Shown piece by piece: positions 1 through 8,379 of a stretch of DNA of 16,697 bases. The notes beneath the pieces are model-generated. The model saw only the letters and a program-made list of their open reading frames with translations, made no database searches and was not told the origin of the DNA. Numbering within the stretch: the stretch's first letter is position 1; each line of letters starts with the position of its first letter. A program made the position numbers and the translations under genes. The stretch spans positions 1 to 16,697 of the forward strand of contig JAGQWW010000019.1 in the NCBI GenBank assembly GCA_020436955.1, in the 5' to 3' direction. This DNA is from Saprospiraceae bacterium. Lineage in GTDB: Bacteria; Bacteroidota; Bacteroidia; Chitinophagales; Saprospiraceae.

Positions 1-1875
1 CTGGTCCTTTTGGCAAGGATGTTTGCACTGGCATTTTTGGTACTCGGGTTTGCACAGCCTTTTATTGGAGGAGATGATAATGTAAAAGTAGGCAACCAGT
101 CTGTTTCTATATTCATCGATAATTCCTTTAGTATGGGTGCATTAAGTGAAGATGTTTCCCTGCTTGAAAAAAGTAAAATTAGAGCTAAAGAAATAGTAGA
201 AGCCTTTAATGCGGAAGATGAATTTCAGATTCTGACCAATGACTTTGAAGGAAGACATCAACGATTAGTAGGGCAAGAAGATGCTATTTCATTTATAGAA
301 GAAATAAAACCAGGACCGGCTGTTAAGAAATTTTCCACTGTTTTTGAAAGGCAAAAGCAGGCTTTGCAATCAAGGAAAAATGATTTGACTAAAGTTTATT
401 GGCTTTCCGACTTTCAATCCAATATTTCAGACCTGGATGTAATACAGGATACTACTGTCGAGGTTAATCTAATACCCTTACAATCAGTTCAGGAAAACAA
501 TGTAAGCATTGATTCCGCATGGTTTGAAGCTCCTGTTCAAATGCTGAACCAAACGAACAACCTGCTTGTAAAAATTAAAAATCACAGCAATCAGGAAATA
601 GAAAATATCCGACTCAGCCTTCAGCATGAAAATCAAAGTAAACCGGTCGGTACTTTAAGTCTCCCTGCCCAATCCAGTTTAATAGATACAGTTCCAATTA
701 CCATATTACGAACCGGCTGGCATGAAGGGAAACTTACCATTACCGATTACCCGGTTCAGTTTGATGATACTTACTTTTTCTCATTTTATGTTGCAGAGCA
801 GATTAAGGTGCTTTCCATCAATGAAGAAGTACCTAATAATTTTTTGAATGCTGTTTTTAAAAGTATTCCTTCCTTTGAGCTTACCAATCAAAACAATAAG
901 GGATTGGAATATTCCAAATTCCCGGGGTATCAGTTGATTATTTTAAACGGTTTAAAAAGTATTTCTTCAGGACTTTCTGCTGAATTAAATCAGTATGTAA
1001 CGAAGGGAGGAAATGTGTTGGTTTTTCCGGCTCAAAATGCGGACCTGAATACCTACAATACCTTCTTCCGTTCCTTCCCGGCCAATGATTTTGCGGGGTA
1101 CAGCAACCAGGCGCGAGAAGTGGGTAATATCAATACCAGCGAATTTATATTCAAAGATGTATATGAAAACAGGTCAGCAAATTTGAAATTACCTTCTACA
1201 CAGGGTAATTATACTACAAGTAAATCGGCTGGCAGAACAGAGGAAATTCTCTTAAGTTACAGGGATGGTAGTGCCTATTTTTCAAAATATAAGGCAGGGC
1301 AGGGACACCTATATGTTTGTATGGCTCCATTGGATGAAGGCCAAAACAACCTGGTGCGAAACAGTGAAGTTTTTGTGCCTATGTTGTATAAAACAGCCAT
1401 CTCAAGCGCCCGTGAAAGAAAAATTGCCTACACCATAGGGAAAGACCAAACCATCGATACAGAAACCGGTGAGCTTACCGGTGGAAAGGATGTGATCTTT
1501 AAACTGAAAGGTGAAAAAGAAGAATTTATCCCTGGCCAACGAATCGTATCTTCCAAGGTATTTTTGACACCGGGCGAAGAATTGAATGAAGCAGGCATCT
1601 ATGACCTCTACCTCAATCCTGACGAAGTGGAAGCAAAATTTGCTTTCAACTTTGACCGCGCCGAATCTGACCTTAATTGTCTGTCTACCGAACAGCTCGA
1701 ATCTATTGCTTCAGGTTCTGCTACCTTTAAGTTGTTATCTGCAAATGATGAAACCAACTTTACTGATTACATCGGTCAGGAAAGCCTTGGAATATCACTC
1801 TGGAAATGGTGCCTTATGTTAGCCTTGTTTTTCCTTGCAATCGAAGGAATTTTATTACGTATTTGGAAAGTTTAG
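1..1875 (+). CDS. BatA/VWA-domain membrane protein, 5' truncated by the window
   Basis: The frame is open from base 1, so the gene starts upstream; 624 residues are visible. They begin inside a hydrophobic helix ending FAQPFI, which resembles the second membrane helix after the BatA N-terminal domain in Bacteroidota proteins. A von Willebrand factor A-like domain follows directly, with the metal-site pattern D-x-S-x-S (D40, S42, S44 of the visible part) and a later WLSDFQ strand. The middle has a segment like a glutamine-amidotransferase fold (YQLIILNG, then GGNVLVFPA around residues 310-340). The C-terminus is a single membrane helix ending in basic RIWKV. Bat-type proteins are thought to work in the inner membrane with MoxR ATPases, but no moxR or other bat gene is in the window. 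The stop lies 5 bp from the stop of the convergent peptidase gene, with no room for a separate terminator. An internal TTG at base 10 is not the real start. The exact role is unknown. Confidence 0.85.
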   Translation: MVLLARMFALAFLVLGFAQPFIGGDDNVKVGNQSVSIFIDNSFSMGALSEDVSLLEKSKIRAKEIVEAFNAEDEFQILTNDFEGRHQRLVGQEDAISFIEEIKPGPAVKKFSTVFERQKQALQSRKNDLTKVYWLSDFQSNISDLDVIQDTTVEVNLIPLQSVQENNVSIDSAWFEAPVQMLNQTNNLLVKIKNHSNQEIENIRLSLQHENQSKPVGTLSLPAQSSLIDTVPITILRTGWHEGKLTITDYPVQFDDTYFFSFYVAEQIKVLSINEEVPNNFLNAVFKSIPSFELTNQNNKGLEYSKFPGYQLIILNGLKSISSGLSAELNQYVTKGGNVLVFPAQNADLNTYNTFFRSFPANDFAGYSNQAREVGNINTSEFIFKDVYENRSANLKLPSTQGNYTTSKSAGRTEEILLSYRDGSAYFSKYKAGQGHLYVCMAPLDEGQNNLVRNSEVFVPMLYKTAISSARERKIAYTIGKDQTIDTETGELTGGKDVIFKLKGEKEEFIPGQRIVSSKVFLTPGEELNEAGIYDLYLNPDEVEAKFAFNFDRAESDLNCLSTEQLESIASGSATFKLLSANDETNFTDYIGQESLGISLWKWCLMLALFFLAIEGILLRIWKV

Positions 1876-1880
1876 AGCCA

Positions 1881-3476
1881 TTAGTTTTTAACGTCCACCT
1901 CAATACGTTTGTCGCGGTTAGCTAGTTCCCAGGTAACATAGAATACCAATTCTCCAATCTTTGCCATTTTTTCAAAGTTGATTTTATCAACAGTATCTGA
2001 TGGTTTGTGATAATCATCGTGTGTGCCGTTGAAGTAAAAAATAGCAGGAATGTTGTTTTTGGCAAAGTTGTAATGGTCAGATCTATAATAGTAGCGATTA
2101 GGGTCCTTTTCGTCATTGTATTTGTAATCCAACACCAACTGGGTGTGTTGTTTGTTTTGTTCCTCATTAATGGTGTGTAATTCAGAACTTAACCGGTCAG
2201 ATCCAATTACATAAATGTAATTCGGGTTATTAGCATATTTTTTATCAACCCTTCCGACCATGTCCACATTCACGTCCGCCACGGTATTTTCTAAAGGGAA
2301 AATAGGGTAGTTTACGTAATATTTTGAACCAAGAAGTCCTTTTTCTTCCCCTGAAACCAACATGCAGAGTATAGAACGTTTGGGCCCCATACCTTTATCT
2401 TTCGCAGCCTGTAACGCTTTGGCAACTGACATCACGGTTGAACTTCCGGAACCATTATCATCAGCACCGTTAAAAATGGACTCACCACGTTTCCCAAGAT
2501 GATCATAATGAGCAGTCACAATTACCACCTCATTTTTCATGACCGGATCACTTCCTTCGATATACCCCAATACATTGGATCCTTCCAGCAACGTTTCATT
2601 TTTGTCAAAATTGATCTCAAAATCACCGGTAATTTTGACCTTTTTTAAGGCTTCACCATTTTCGATTCGCTCTCTTTGTGCAATAACCTTTTCGATTTTA
2701 CCACCAATCATGTCCCTGGCAACGGTAGAGGAAATAAAGATGTTGTTAGGGTAAATTCCGTCCTTATTCTCCAAAGAACCCATTTGATTGGAACCTCCCA
2801 AAATTTCATTTCTATTGGCTGAAATGTTCTTTTTAATATCCGGATCAATTATTATCACTGCTGCGGCACCTTTTTCTTTCGCCACCAATAACTTTTTCCT
2901 GAAATCATTGGACCAGTCAGATGCAGTGGAATTTCCGGAAATCAAATAATTCCCGTCTTTTCCTTTGGGTTCACCACTGTAGATGATGATTACCTTTCCT
3001 TTTACCTTATTCCCGTTGTAATCAGAATAGGCAGGATCATCGATACCATATCCAAGGAAATACATTTTCTTAAAAGAAAAATCAACTAATTTTCTATTGG
3101 TTGCCGGTATACCATAATAGTCCCTCATATTGTCATAGGACTTTCCATTAGCCTGCAAGCCCAGGTTGTACCATTTTTCGGTAAAAAAGGAAATGGGTTG
3201 AAAATAACCTACTCCTGCAACCGGTGGAATACCCCAATCCTGGAATTTCCCTCCAATATATTCGGCAGCTTTTTGTTGTCCCATTTGACCAGTTTCTCGA
3301 CCTTCCATCACATCAGAGGCCAAAACTGTCAAAAACTCAGAAAGAATTGCCGGATTAATATTTGATTCGACGACATTTTGGAGTACTGTGTTTTCAGCTG
3401 AATTTCCTTTATCCGCCTGCGCAAAAAGTCCTACCGCCCAGACAAGGCTGAGAGAAAAGATGATATACTTTTTCAT
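1881..3476 (-). CDS. Secreted M28-family zinc metallopeptidase with PA-like insert
   Basis: 531 residues from the ATG at 3476, chosen because it opens a signal peptide (MKKY.. to LFAQ, residues 1-20); the frame extends further upstream but would enter rpiB. Residues about 135-300 form a PA-like region (KGKVIIIYSGEP; AKEKGAAAVIIID). The catalytic M28 domain follows at about 300-525. Expected di-zinc ligands are visible: H323 (AHYDHLG), D340 (GADDNGSG), the EE pair E377/E378 (SGEEKGLLG), D405 (NVDMVG) and H490 (DDYHKPSDT). All are intact, so it is probably an active aminopeptidase or carboxypeptidase-like enzyme in the periplasm or outside the cell. Specificity cannot be read from sequence. It starts 19 bp after the rpiB stop on the same strand, so the two are probably cotranscribed. 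It converges on the VWA gene with 5 bp between stops. Confidence 0.92.
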   Translation of the reverse strand: MKKYIIFSLSLVWAVGLFAQADKGNSAENTVLQNVVESNINPAILSEFLTVLASDVMEGRETGQMGQQKAAEYIGGKFQDWGIPPVAGVGYFQPISFFTEKWYNLGLQANGKSYDNMRDYYGIPATNRKLVDFSFKKMYFLGYGIDDPAYSDYNGNKVKGKVIIIYSGEPKGKDGNYLISGNSTASDWSNDFRKKLLVAKEKGAAAVIIIDPDIKKNISANRNEILGGSNQMGSLENKDGIYPNNIFISSTVARDMIGGKIEKVIAQRERIENGEALKKVKITGDFEINFDKNETLLEGSNVLGYIEGSDPVMKNEVVIVTAHYDHLGKRGESIFNGADDNGSGSSTVMSVAKALQAAKDKGMGPKRSILCMLVSGEEKGLLGSKYYVNYPIFPLENTVADVNVDMVGRVDKKYANNPNYIYVIGSDRLSSELHTINEEQNKQHTQLVLDYKYNDEKDPNRYYYRSDHYNFAKNNIPAIFYFNGTHDDYHKPSDTVDKINFEKMAKIGELVFYVTWELANRDKRIEVDVKN

Positions 3477-3495
3477 ACTTAAGTTAATTGATAAT

Positions 3496-3930
3496 TTAAC
3501 CCCCGCAAGGTATCTTGTTGATTCGACGTTCGTGACGACCGCCTTCAAATTCGGTATTGATGAATATTTCAACCATTTTTACCGCCAGATCCTGACTTAC
3601 AAATCTAGCCGGAATGGCTATGATATTTGCATTATTATGTGATTTGCCAAGTTCCGCTATATCCTCATTCCAACATAATGCAGCTCTGATACCCTGGTGT
3701 TTATTGGCTGTCATCGCAACACCATTGCCCGAACCACAGATTACTATCCCAAATTCGGCATCTCCACTTTCTACATCAGTTGCAACCGGATGAACAAAAT
3801 CTGCATAATCCACAGATTCTTCAGAATAAGTACCTCTGTCAATGACTTCAAATCCCTTACGCTTTAAAAAATCTACTATCGGTGCTTTGTGCGAAAAGCC
3901 GGCATGGTCACAGCCTATGGAAACTTTCAT
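3496..3930 (-). CDS. rpiB: Ribose-5-phosphate isomerase B (RpiB/LacAB family)
   Basis: 144 residues, the normal size for RpiB. It interconverts ribose 5-phosphate and ribulose 5-phosphate in the cytoplasmic non-oxidative pentose phosphate pathway. The start is the ATG at 3930, giving the typical MKVSIGCDHAG opening; upstream in-frame sequence has no family character. Active-site features are intact: D8 and H9 (CDHAG), C65 in ICGSGNG, H98 in KSHNNAN, and the phosphate-binding arginines R132 and R136 in GGRHERRINKI. C65 places it with the cysteine-type (E. coli-like) enzymes rather than the glutamate-type of actinobacteria. It is the first gene of a likely two-gene unit with the M28 peptidase, though the two functions have no obvious link. 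It diverges from the DUF4249-like lipoprotein gene. Confidence 0.95.
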   Translation of the reverse strand: MKVSIGCDHAGFSHKAPIVDFLKRKGFEVIDRGTYSEESVDYADFVHPVATDVESGDAEFGIVICGSGNGVAMTANKHQGIRAALCWNEDIAELGKSHNNANIIAIPARFVSQDLAVKMVEIFINTEFEGGRHERRINKIPCGG

Positions 3931-3949
3931 TGTTTTTGCCTGCAAGTTA

Positions 3950-3957
3950 CAAAACTG
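3950..3957 (-). promoter_or_regulatory. Possible -7 box for rpiB
   Basis: On the minus strand this reads CAGTTTTG, one base off the Bacteroidota TAnnTTTG consensus, 19 bp before the rpiB start. No convincing -33 TTTG was found at 19-21 bp spacing. Weak call. Confidence 0.25.
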
Positions 3958-4041
3958 GTCCGGAAAGAAAACCTTGAAATCTTCAATTGAAAAAATCATT
4001 TAGAGAGATTTGCGTCGGATTAACGTCATACTTTGGTATAA

Positions 4042-4055
4042 CTTTCGCATCTTTG
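4042..4055 (+). promoter_or_regulatory. Promoter-like motif CTTTCGCATCTTTG
   Basis: It sits 24 bp before the lipoprotein ATG. The last eight bases, CATCTTTG, differ by one base from the Bacteroidota -7 consensus TAnnTTTG. The leading CTTTCGCAT also occurs upstream of two other plus-strand genes in the window. No good -33 element was found at the usual spacing. Confidence 0.45.
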
Positions 4056-4079
4056 CAGCCCAAAAAATACATTTGCGGG

Positions 4080-5084
4080 ATGAATAGATTATTAGGACTT
4101 TTATTAGTGTTTGGAATATTGATTTGGAACGGCTGTTCCAATGATTTGGAGTTGACGACAGATTACAAAGACATCCCTGTCATTTACGCTAAATTAGATG
4201 CGAGTGACTCCGCACATTATATCAGGGTAGAAAAAGCATTTTTGGATCCCAAGACAAATGCATTTGTGTTGGCCCAGCGTGTTGATTCTTTATACTACCC
4301 AAATGCAGTAGTTACACTTGAAAAGAATGATGACGGTACCATCTATACATTGGAACGTGTAGACGGGAATCTGGAGGGATACGTTAGAGACACCGGCATT
4401 TTTGCCAGTGCACCTAATTATCTTTATAAAATCAGACAGGATGTAATCAACCTGGAAGGCGAAGACGAAGTGAAAATCACCTTAAAAAGGGGTGAAAACT
4501 TTGCTGATATAACATCTACTTCTACTATCATCCCACCGATGGAAATAGACAGACCATTTTCGTCTCCTATCAATGTTTGGGAAAACCTGGCAGTACAATG
4601 GACCAGAAATTCTGAATTGCCTCGCATTTTTGACCTTTCTGTTATCGTTCGATATCAGGAAAAGGCAGCGAACGATCCTAACGCTCCCGTTTTCAATAGG
4701 GAAATAGAATGGTTAACCACCAAAAACCTGACCTTGGATCCGGAAGAAAATAATGCAAAGGTTACTTACCGTATAGATGGTGATGCTTTCTTCAGCTTTC
4801 TGGGCAACAATCTAAGTAAGGACGAACCGGTTGTTCGCCAATTGTCCAACATTTCCTTTAAGATATTTGGCGGTGATTCCCAGATTGAAAATGCTTATCT
4901 AATAGCACTGGCAAATCAGGGTTTTGCCAGCACACAAGATCCCCCTGTTTATACCAATATTGAAGGTGGCAGAGGAATCTTCGCATCGGTGACTTCTGTT
5001 GAAAGCATTGGATTTACCTTGGCAGCTTCTGCAAGAGATTCTTTGCTAAATGGTCGATTTACCAGCGGACTTGGTTTTCAATAG
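4080..5084 (+). CDS. DUF4249-like surface or periplasmic lipoprotein
   Basis: 334 residues from the ATG at 4080. This start is preferred because it opens directly on a lipoprotein signal (hydrophobic stretch, then WNG-C19) and lies just downstream of a promoter-like box; the frame extends about 90 bp upstream without signal-peptide character. The first mature residues, CSNDLE, are acidic, like the lipoprotein export signals that send Bacteroidota lipoproteins to the cell surface (inference). The body is predicted all-beta with no catalytic motif I recognise. Near the C-terminus is NIEGGRGIFAS, which resembles the conserved late motif of DUF4249 proteins. These usually sit beside TonB-dependent receptors, but none is here. 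The last 26 bp overlap the 3' end of the convergent ATPase gene. The family assignment rests on memory of motif and layout and could be wrong; the lipoprotein call is firmer. Confidence 0.6.
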   Translation: MNRLLGLLLVFGILIWNGCSNDLELTTDYKDIPVIYAKLDASDSAHYIRVEKAFLDPKTNAFVLAQRVDSLYYPNAVVTLEKNDDGTIYTLERVDGNLEGYVRDTGIFASAPNYLYKIRQDVINLEGEDEVKITLKRGENFADITSTSTIIPPMEIDRPFSSPINVWENLAVQWTRNSELPRIFDLSVIVRYQEKAANDPNAPVFNREIEWLTTKNLTLDPEENNAKVTYRIDGDAFFSFLGNNLSKDEPVVRQLSNISFKIFGGDSQIENAYLIALANQGFASTQDPPVYTNIEGGRGIFASVTSVESIGFTLAASARDSLLNGRFTSGLGFQ

Positions 5085-8000
5085 TCATTCCGGTACCACC
5101 CAGCAAAATCAATTTTAATTCCTGATTGGAAATATTGATAGGAGCAGCTAGTCCTGTCTTGAGGTCAGAGATGATCCTTTCCTCATATACTCTGGTTATG
5201 GTTGCATAACTTTGGTCGTCCATACCACTAATAGAAAGTTGTATTGGTATAATGTTTTTACCACTTCGGTTAAAAAGATGGACACCGGCTTCCCCTGAAA
5301 GCAACATTCTAAGGCCATATCCTTCCATTTCAATAGTGTTTTCAATTACTTTGAAATGCAGGTCCATTTGACTGAAAAGGTCAGTGTACATTTCTTTCAA
5401 AAACTGAATTTCTTTCTCGCCCTGACCAATTACTGAAGAATGAAAAGTCAAAATAATCTGGTCCGGTTGTCCCTTTAAGAAGCCATCCATGTAAATCTCC
5501 AAAAGTTGTGTTTCCAGCCAATTAAAGAGTAACTCCGTTTCAAGGCTATCAAATAACTCATTGGTAAATTGGAATTGTTCCAGCAATTCTTCCATTCCTT
5601 CTTTCTGGAACAATCGATCTTTTAAACGCGCTTTGTAACTTTTATCGTCCCAACTTCCTGTGGTTAAAGATGCTTTTTTAACCCGTAAGGGCAGGGTGGG
5701 AGCCTTTTTGAAAAAACGATCACCAAATCCCAACATCAAGGTTTGGATACGTTCCTTTGCTTCCTGGATACGTCGTTTTAAGTCGAAAGTCTGCCAATCA
5801 AATCCTGCAGCATCTGCCTGGTTCAAATTGACAGCAGTGTCTTCCAGATCCAGCGTATGTTCTTGAATTTCAGCTTCAAGTTCTACCAGGTTTCTAAGCA
5901 GGGCACCCAAAAAGCGTTTACCCTGTGATTCATCTGGCAACTCAGGTACCCAACGTTCTGGTAACGGTGTAGCAAATTCAAGAATGGTAATATTTGGTTG
6001 CAGTTTTCCTTCAACCAGTTGTATTTCAAAAATAATAGGATTGGAAGTAGGAGTTCGTATTAGGGCCTCTGCAGATAATGCGGTCAGATCTTTTTCTATC
6101 TGCCTTTTTAAAGAGCGTCCGCCCATCTTTTGATCAAATCCGCGTTCAGCTACCCATTCCAATACTTCATTAGGGATATTTAAAATAGTGGTTCTGCGCA
6201 CAAAACCTTCCCGTTGCAGTAATTCATTGATTTGAAGACGTGCAATTTTTTTGATTTGCTCTAATCCCAATGGTTGGAACATTACTACACGGTCAATGCG
6301 GTTGATGAATTCCGGCCTGAAATAGTTTTTGATGGCTTTTTCGTAGACTGGAGCCAGGTTTCGTATTTCGGCTCCGAATCCTAGTTGGTGGGTAGCATCA
6401 ACTGAGCCCAGATTGGAGGTCATGATAATCACCGTATTGCTAAAATCCACCGTTCTGCCAGCGCCGTCTGTAAGTCTTCCATCGTCCAGAATTTGTAGCA
6501 AAAGGTCCAACACCTTAAAGTTTGCCTTTTCAATTTCATCCAGCAGCAAAACTCCAAATGGTTGGTATCTGATTTTTGACGTTAACAAGCCCTCCGGGTT
6601 AACTGCATTCCCTACAAGTCGATTGACCGCATCATCATCAATAAATTCGTTCATATCCAGGCGGATAAGGTAATGCTTGCGGTCAGAAACGTATTCTGAT
6701 AATACTTTTGCTGCCTGCGTTTTACCAACACCAGTTGGGCCAATAAACAAGTAAGAAGCTACCGGACGTCCTTTATCCTGAATATTCGCTTTAATGAGCA
6801 TAATGGTTTCTACCAGCACATCAATAGCTTCCGGTTGTCCGATTAGCGCTTCACTGATTTCTTTTAGTATGGCCTCTTGTTCCAGCTGAATACCCTTGTC
6901 ATGAATGGTTTCTTTTAATCCACTGACCTGGTTAAATCCTTCTGAAACTTCCGGAACATCCACAACACCAAACTGGTTTTGGCGCGCCAATTTGTCCATA
7001 ATAGAAATAACTCCTCCCGGGAGAGCTTGGAAAGGGAAATATTTACGCTGTAATTCAATTGCTTTTTCCAGACTCTGGATGGTGAACCTGCATTGGTATA
7101 TCTCTTCGAGGCTTCTTCTTTTTTGTAAAAGGATTTTTAAAAAAGATGGATAAGAAGGAGGTTCCTGACGATGGATGTAAAAAAGATCTGCAAAACTCCG
7201 ATCAGACTCCTGCAAAATTTTCCACTCTTCCGGTGTTGCAAGGAGTACAATCTGTATTTTCCTTTTCAGTAAATAATCTTTCAGCACTTTCCCCAAGGTA
7301 AGGTCCCCTGAGGCAGACTTACCAACTTTGAAAAGCGCTACCGGATTATCAACAATTAATATACCTCGGATCGTCTCACCTCTACCTTCCAGGTAATTTA
7401 AGATGGCTTCAAACCTTTTTTCCCAATGTCCGACTATGCTCATGCCGGCAATTACTCTGGTAGGGTCCAACAACCAGGCTTTGGGAGCGTTCCACCTGCC
7501 TTTCTCCGATTTCCCATCTAGAAATTGATAGACCGCTTCATGCAAAAGCGTATGTTTTCCGGTACCTGTTTCTCCAACTATTGCTATAGGATTGTTGAGG
7601 CCGTTGTACAAAGCATCTTTTAAAAAGTCGACCGACTCCTGTATTTCCCATCCTCTTGTGAGGTCATATGGATAAAGGATGTTAAGGTCTGTTCCAATTT
7701 TGACTAATTCGACTCCACCATCAAATTGCTGCTGCTGCCGAATAGATGCAAATAATCCGGGATCTCTATCGTGGGCAATTTGAAAATTCCGGTTTTTTAT
7801 GGAAAGGCTGAGCGGAATTTTGACCAGCGTTTCCTTTTTGGAGGCATAGTAATTTTCTATCAAAAAATCTTCCTCTTCAAAACTGGCATATTCCGTTATC
7901 AGAAATTTCAGGATTTTTTCAAGTCTTTTATTGCTGTTACCTTCTTCCGGATCTTCCAGATAGATGTACTGGTTGAAAGCAGGCAGGCAAACAAAAGATT

Positions 8001-8310
8001 TTTCCTGTACTTGAAATCTGATTAAGCTAAAAGGACCATTAACGGTAATTTTTCCTGCTTTAAAATGGAATTTTTCTTGGACATGTTCCATTTCAGGAGA
8101 AAAAGTAAGCCACAGATATTTATCTGCAGAATGTTCCTGACTTTGATAAATTTGCCTGAATTGCGTCTTGAAATCAGCCAAAACCTGTCTGTAAGACTTA
8201 TTGGTGACAACAGGAACAGGCATGAATACCGGTACTACAGTATAGCTGCTTTTGCCATCATGCTCTGCTCTTCTTACTAAAACAGGTATGTCAATTTGTA
8301 ATTCCGGCAT
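5059..8310 (-). CDS. Two-AAA HSP100/Clp-like ATPase with C-terminal PCRF-like domain
   Basis: 1083 residues, cytoplasmic (no signal peptide). Residues 1-210 match no family I know and lack the Clp_N repeats of ClpA/ClpB. AAA-1 (about 215-450) has Walker A GETGTGKHT (246-254), but its Walker B is ILIVDN, with N322 in place of the catalytic glutamate. AAA-2 (about 480-770) is clearly ClpA/ClpB type and intact: Walker A GPTGVGKT (524-531), Walker B LLLDEIEKA (588-596), sensor-1 TSN (631-633), arginine finger in FINRID (R671) and sensor-2 GGRSLKRQIE (730-739). The GYVGY-type pore loop expected before Walker B is absent; the stretch reads VGNAVNPEGL. Residues about 800-950 are helical. Residues 950-1030 resemble the PCRF domain of RF1/RF2, including KEMY and SGEAGVH (1005-1011), with no GGQ motif. 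It is a single-gene unit, divergent from the aminotransferase and overlapping the lipoprotein gene by 26 bp at the 3' end. It is not ordinary ClpB, ClpA or ClpV. Function unknown. Confidence 0.88.
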   Translation of the reverse strand: MPELQIDIPVLVRRAEHDGKSSYTVVPVFMPVPVVTNKSYRQVLADFKTQFRQIYQSQEHSADKYLWLTFSPEMEHVQEKFHFKAGKITVNGPFSLIRFQVQEKSFVCLPAFNQYIYLEDPEEGNSNKRLEKILKFLITEYASFEEEDFLIENYYASKKETLVKIPLSLSIKNRNFQIAHDRDPGLFASIRQQQQFDGGVELVKIGTDLNILYPYDLTRGWEIQESVDFLKDALYNGLNNPIAIVGETGTGKHTLLHEAVYQFLDGKSEKGRWNAPKAWLLDPTRVIAGMSIVGHWEKRFEAILNYLEGRGETIRGILIVDNPVALFKVGKSASGDLTLGKVLKDYLLKRKIQIVLLATPEEWKILQESDRSFADLFYIHRQEPPSYPSFLKILLQKRRSLEEIYQCRFTIQSLEKAIELQRKYFPFQALPGGVISIMDKLARQNQFGVVDVPEVSEGFNQVSGLKETIHDKGIQLEQEAILKEISEALIGQPEAIDVLVETIMLIKANIQDKGRPVASYLFIGPTGVGKTQAAKVLSEYVSDRKHYLIRLDMNEFIDDDAVNRLVGNAVNPEGLLTSKIRYQPFGVLLLDEIEKANFKVLDLLLQILDDGRLTDGAGRTVDFSNTVIIMTSNLGSVDATHQLGFGAEIRNLAPVYEKAIKNYFRPEFINRIDRVVMFQPLGLEQIKKIARLQINELLQREGFVRRTTILNIPNEVLEWVAERGFDQKMGGRSLKRQIEKDLTALSAEALIRTPTSNPIIFEIQLVEGKLQPNITILEFATPLPERWVPELPDESQGKRFLGALLRNLVELEAEIQEHTLDLEDTAVNLNQADAAGFDWQTFDLKRRIQEAKERIQTLMLGFGDRFFKKAPTLPLRVKKASLTTGSWDDKSYKARLKDRLFQKEGMEELLEQFQFTNELFDSLETELLFNWLETQLLEIYMDGFLKGQPDQIILTFHSSVIGQGEKEIQFLKEMYTDLFSQMDLHFKVIENTIEMEGYGLRMLLSGEAGVHLFNRSGKNIIPIQLSISGMDDQSYATITRVYEERIISDLKTGLAAPINISNQELKLILLGGTGMTIENQVRW

Positions 8311-8330
8311 TAGAATGATTAAATTTTGGC

Positions 8331-8361
8331 CAAAATTAATCTATTATCGCTCTCTTACCAA
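8331..8361 (-). promoter_or_regulatory. Bacteroidota-type promoter for the ATPase gene
   Basis: On the minus strand, TTG (8361-8359) is followed after 20 bp by TAATTTTG (8338-8331), a full match to the TAnnTTTG -7 box. The expected transcript start falls about 14 bp before the ATG at 8310. It lies inside the 69-bp gap shared with the divergent aminotransferase gene. Confidence 0.5.
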
Positions 8362-8379
8362 TTTGATTAAACTCACTTT

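Noticed and set aside
10..12. TTG at base 10 as start of the VWA gene
   Set aside because: The frame is open to the window edge and begins in the middle of a membrane helix, so the true start is outside.
3477..3572. Upstream extension of the M28 peptidase frame
   Set aside because: It would overlap rpiB by 77 bp and place the signal peptide internally; the ATG at 3476 is better.
5059..8310. Type VI secretion ClpV or disaggregase ClpB
   Set aside because: There is no Clp_N domain, no middle coiled coil of ClpB type, no GYVGY pore loop and no secretion genes nearby.
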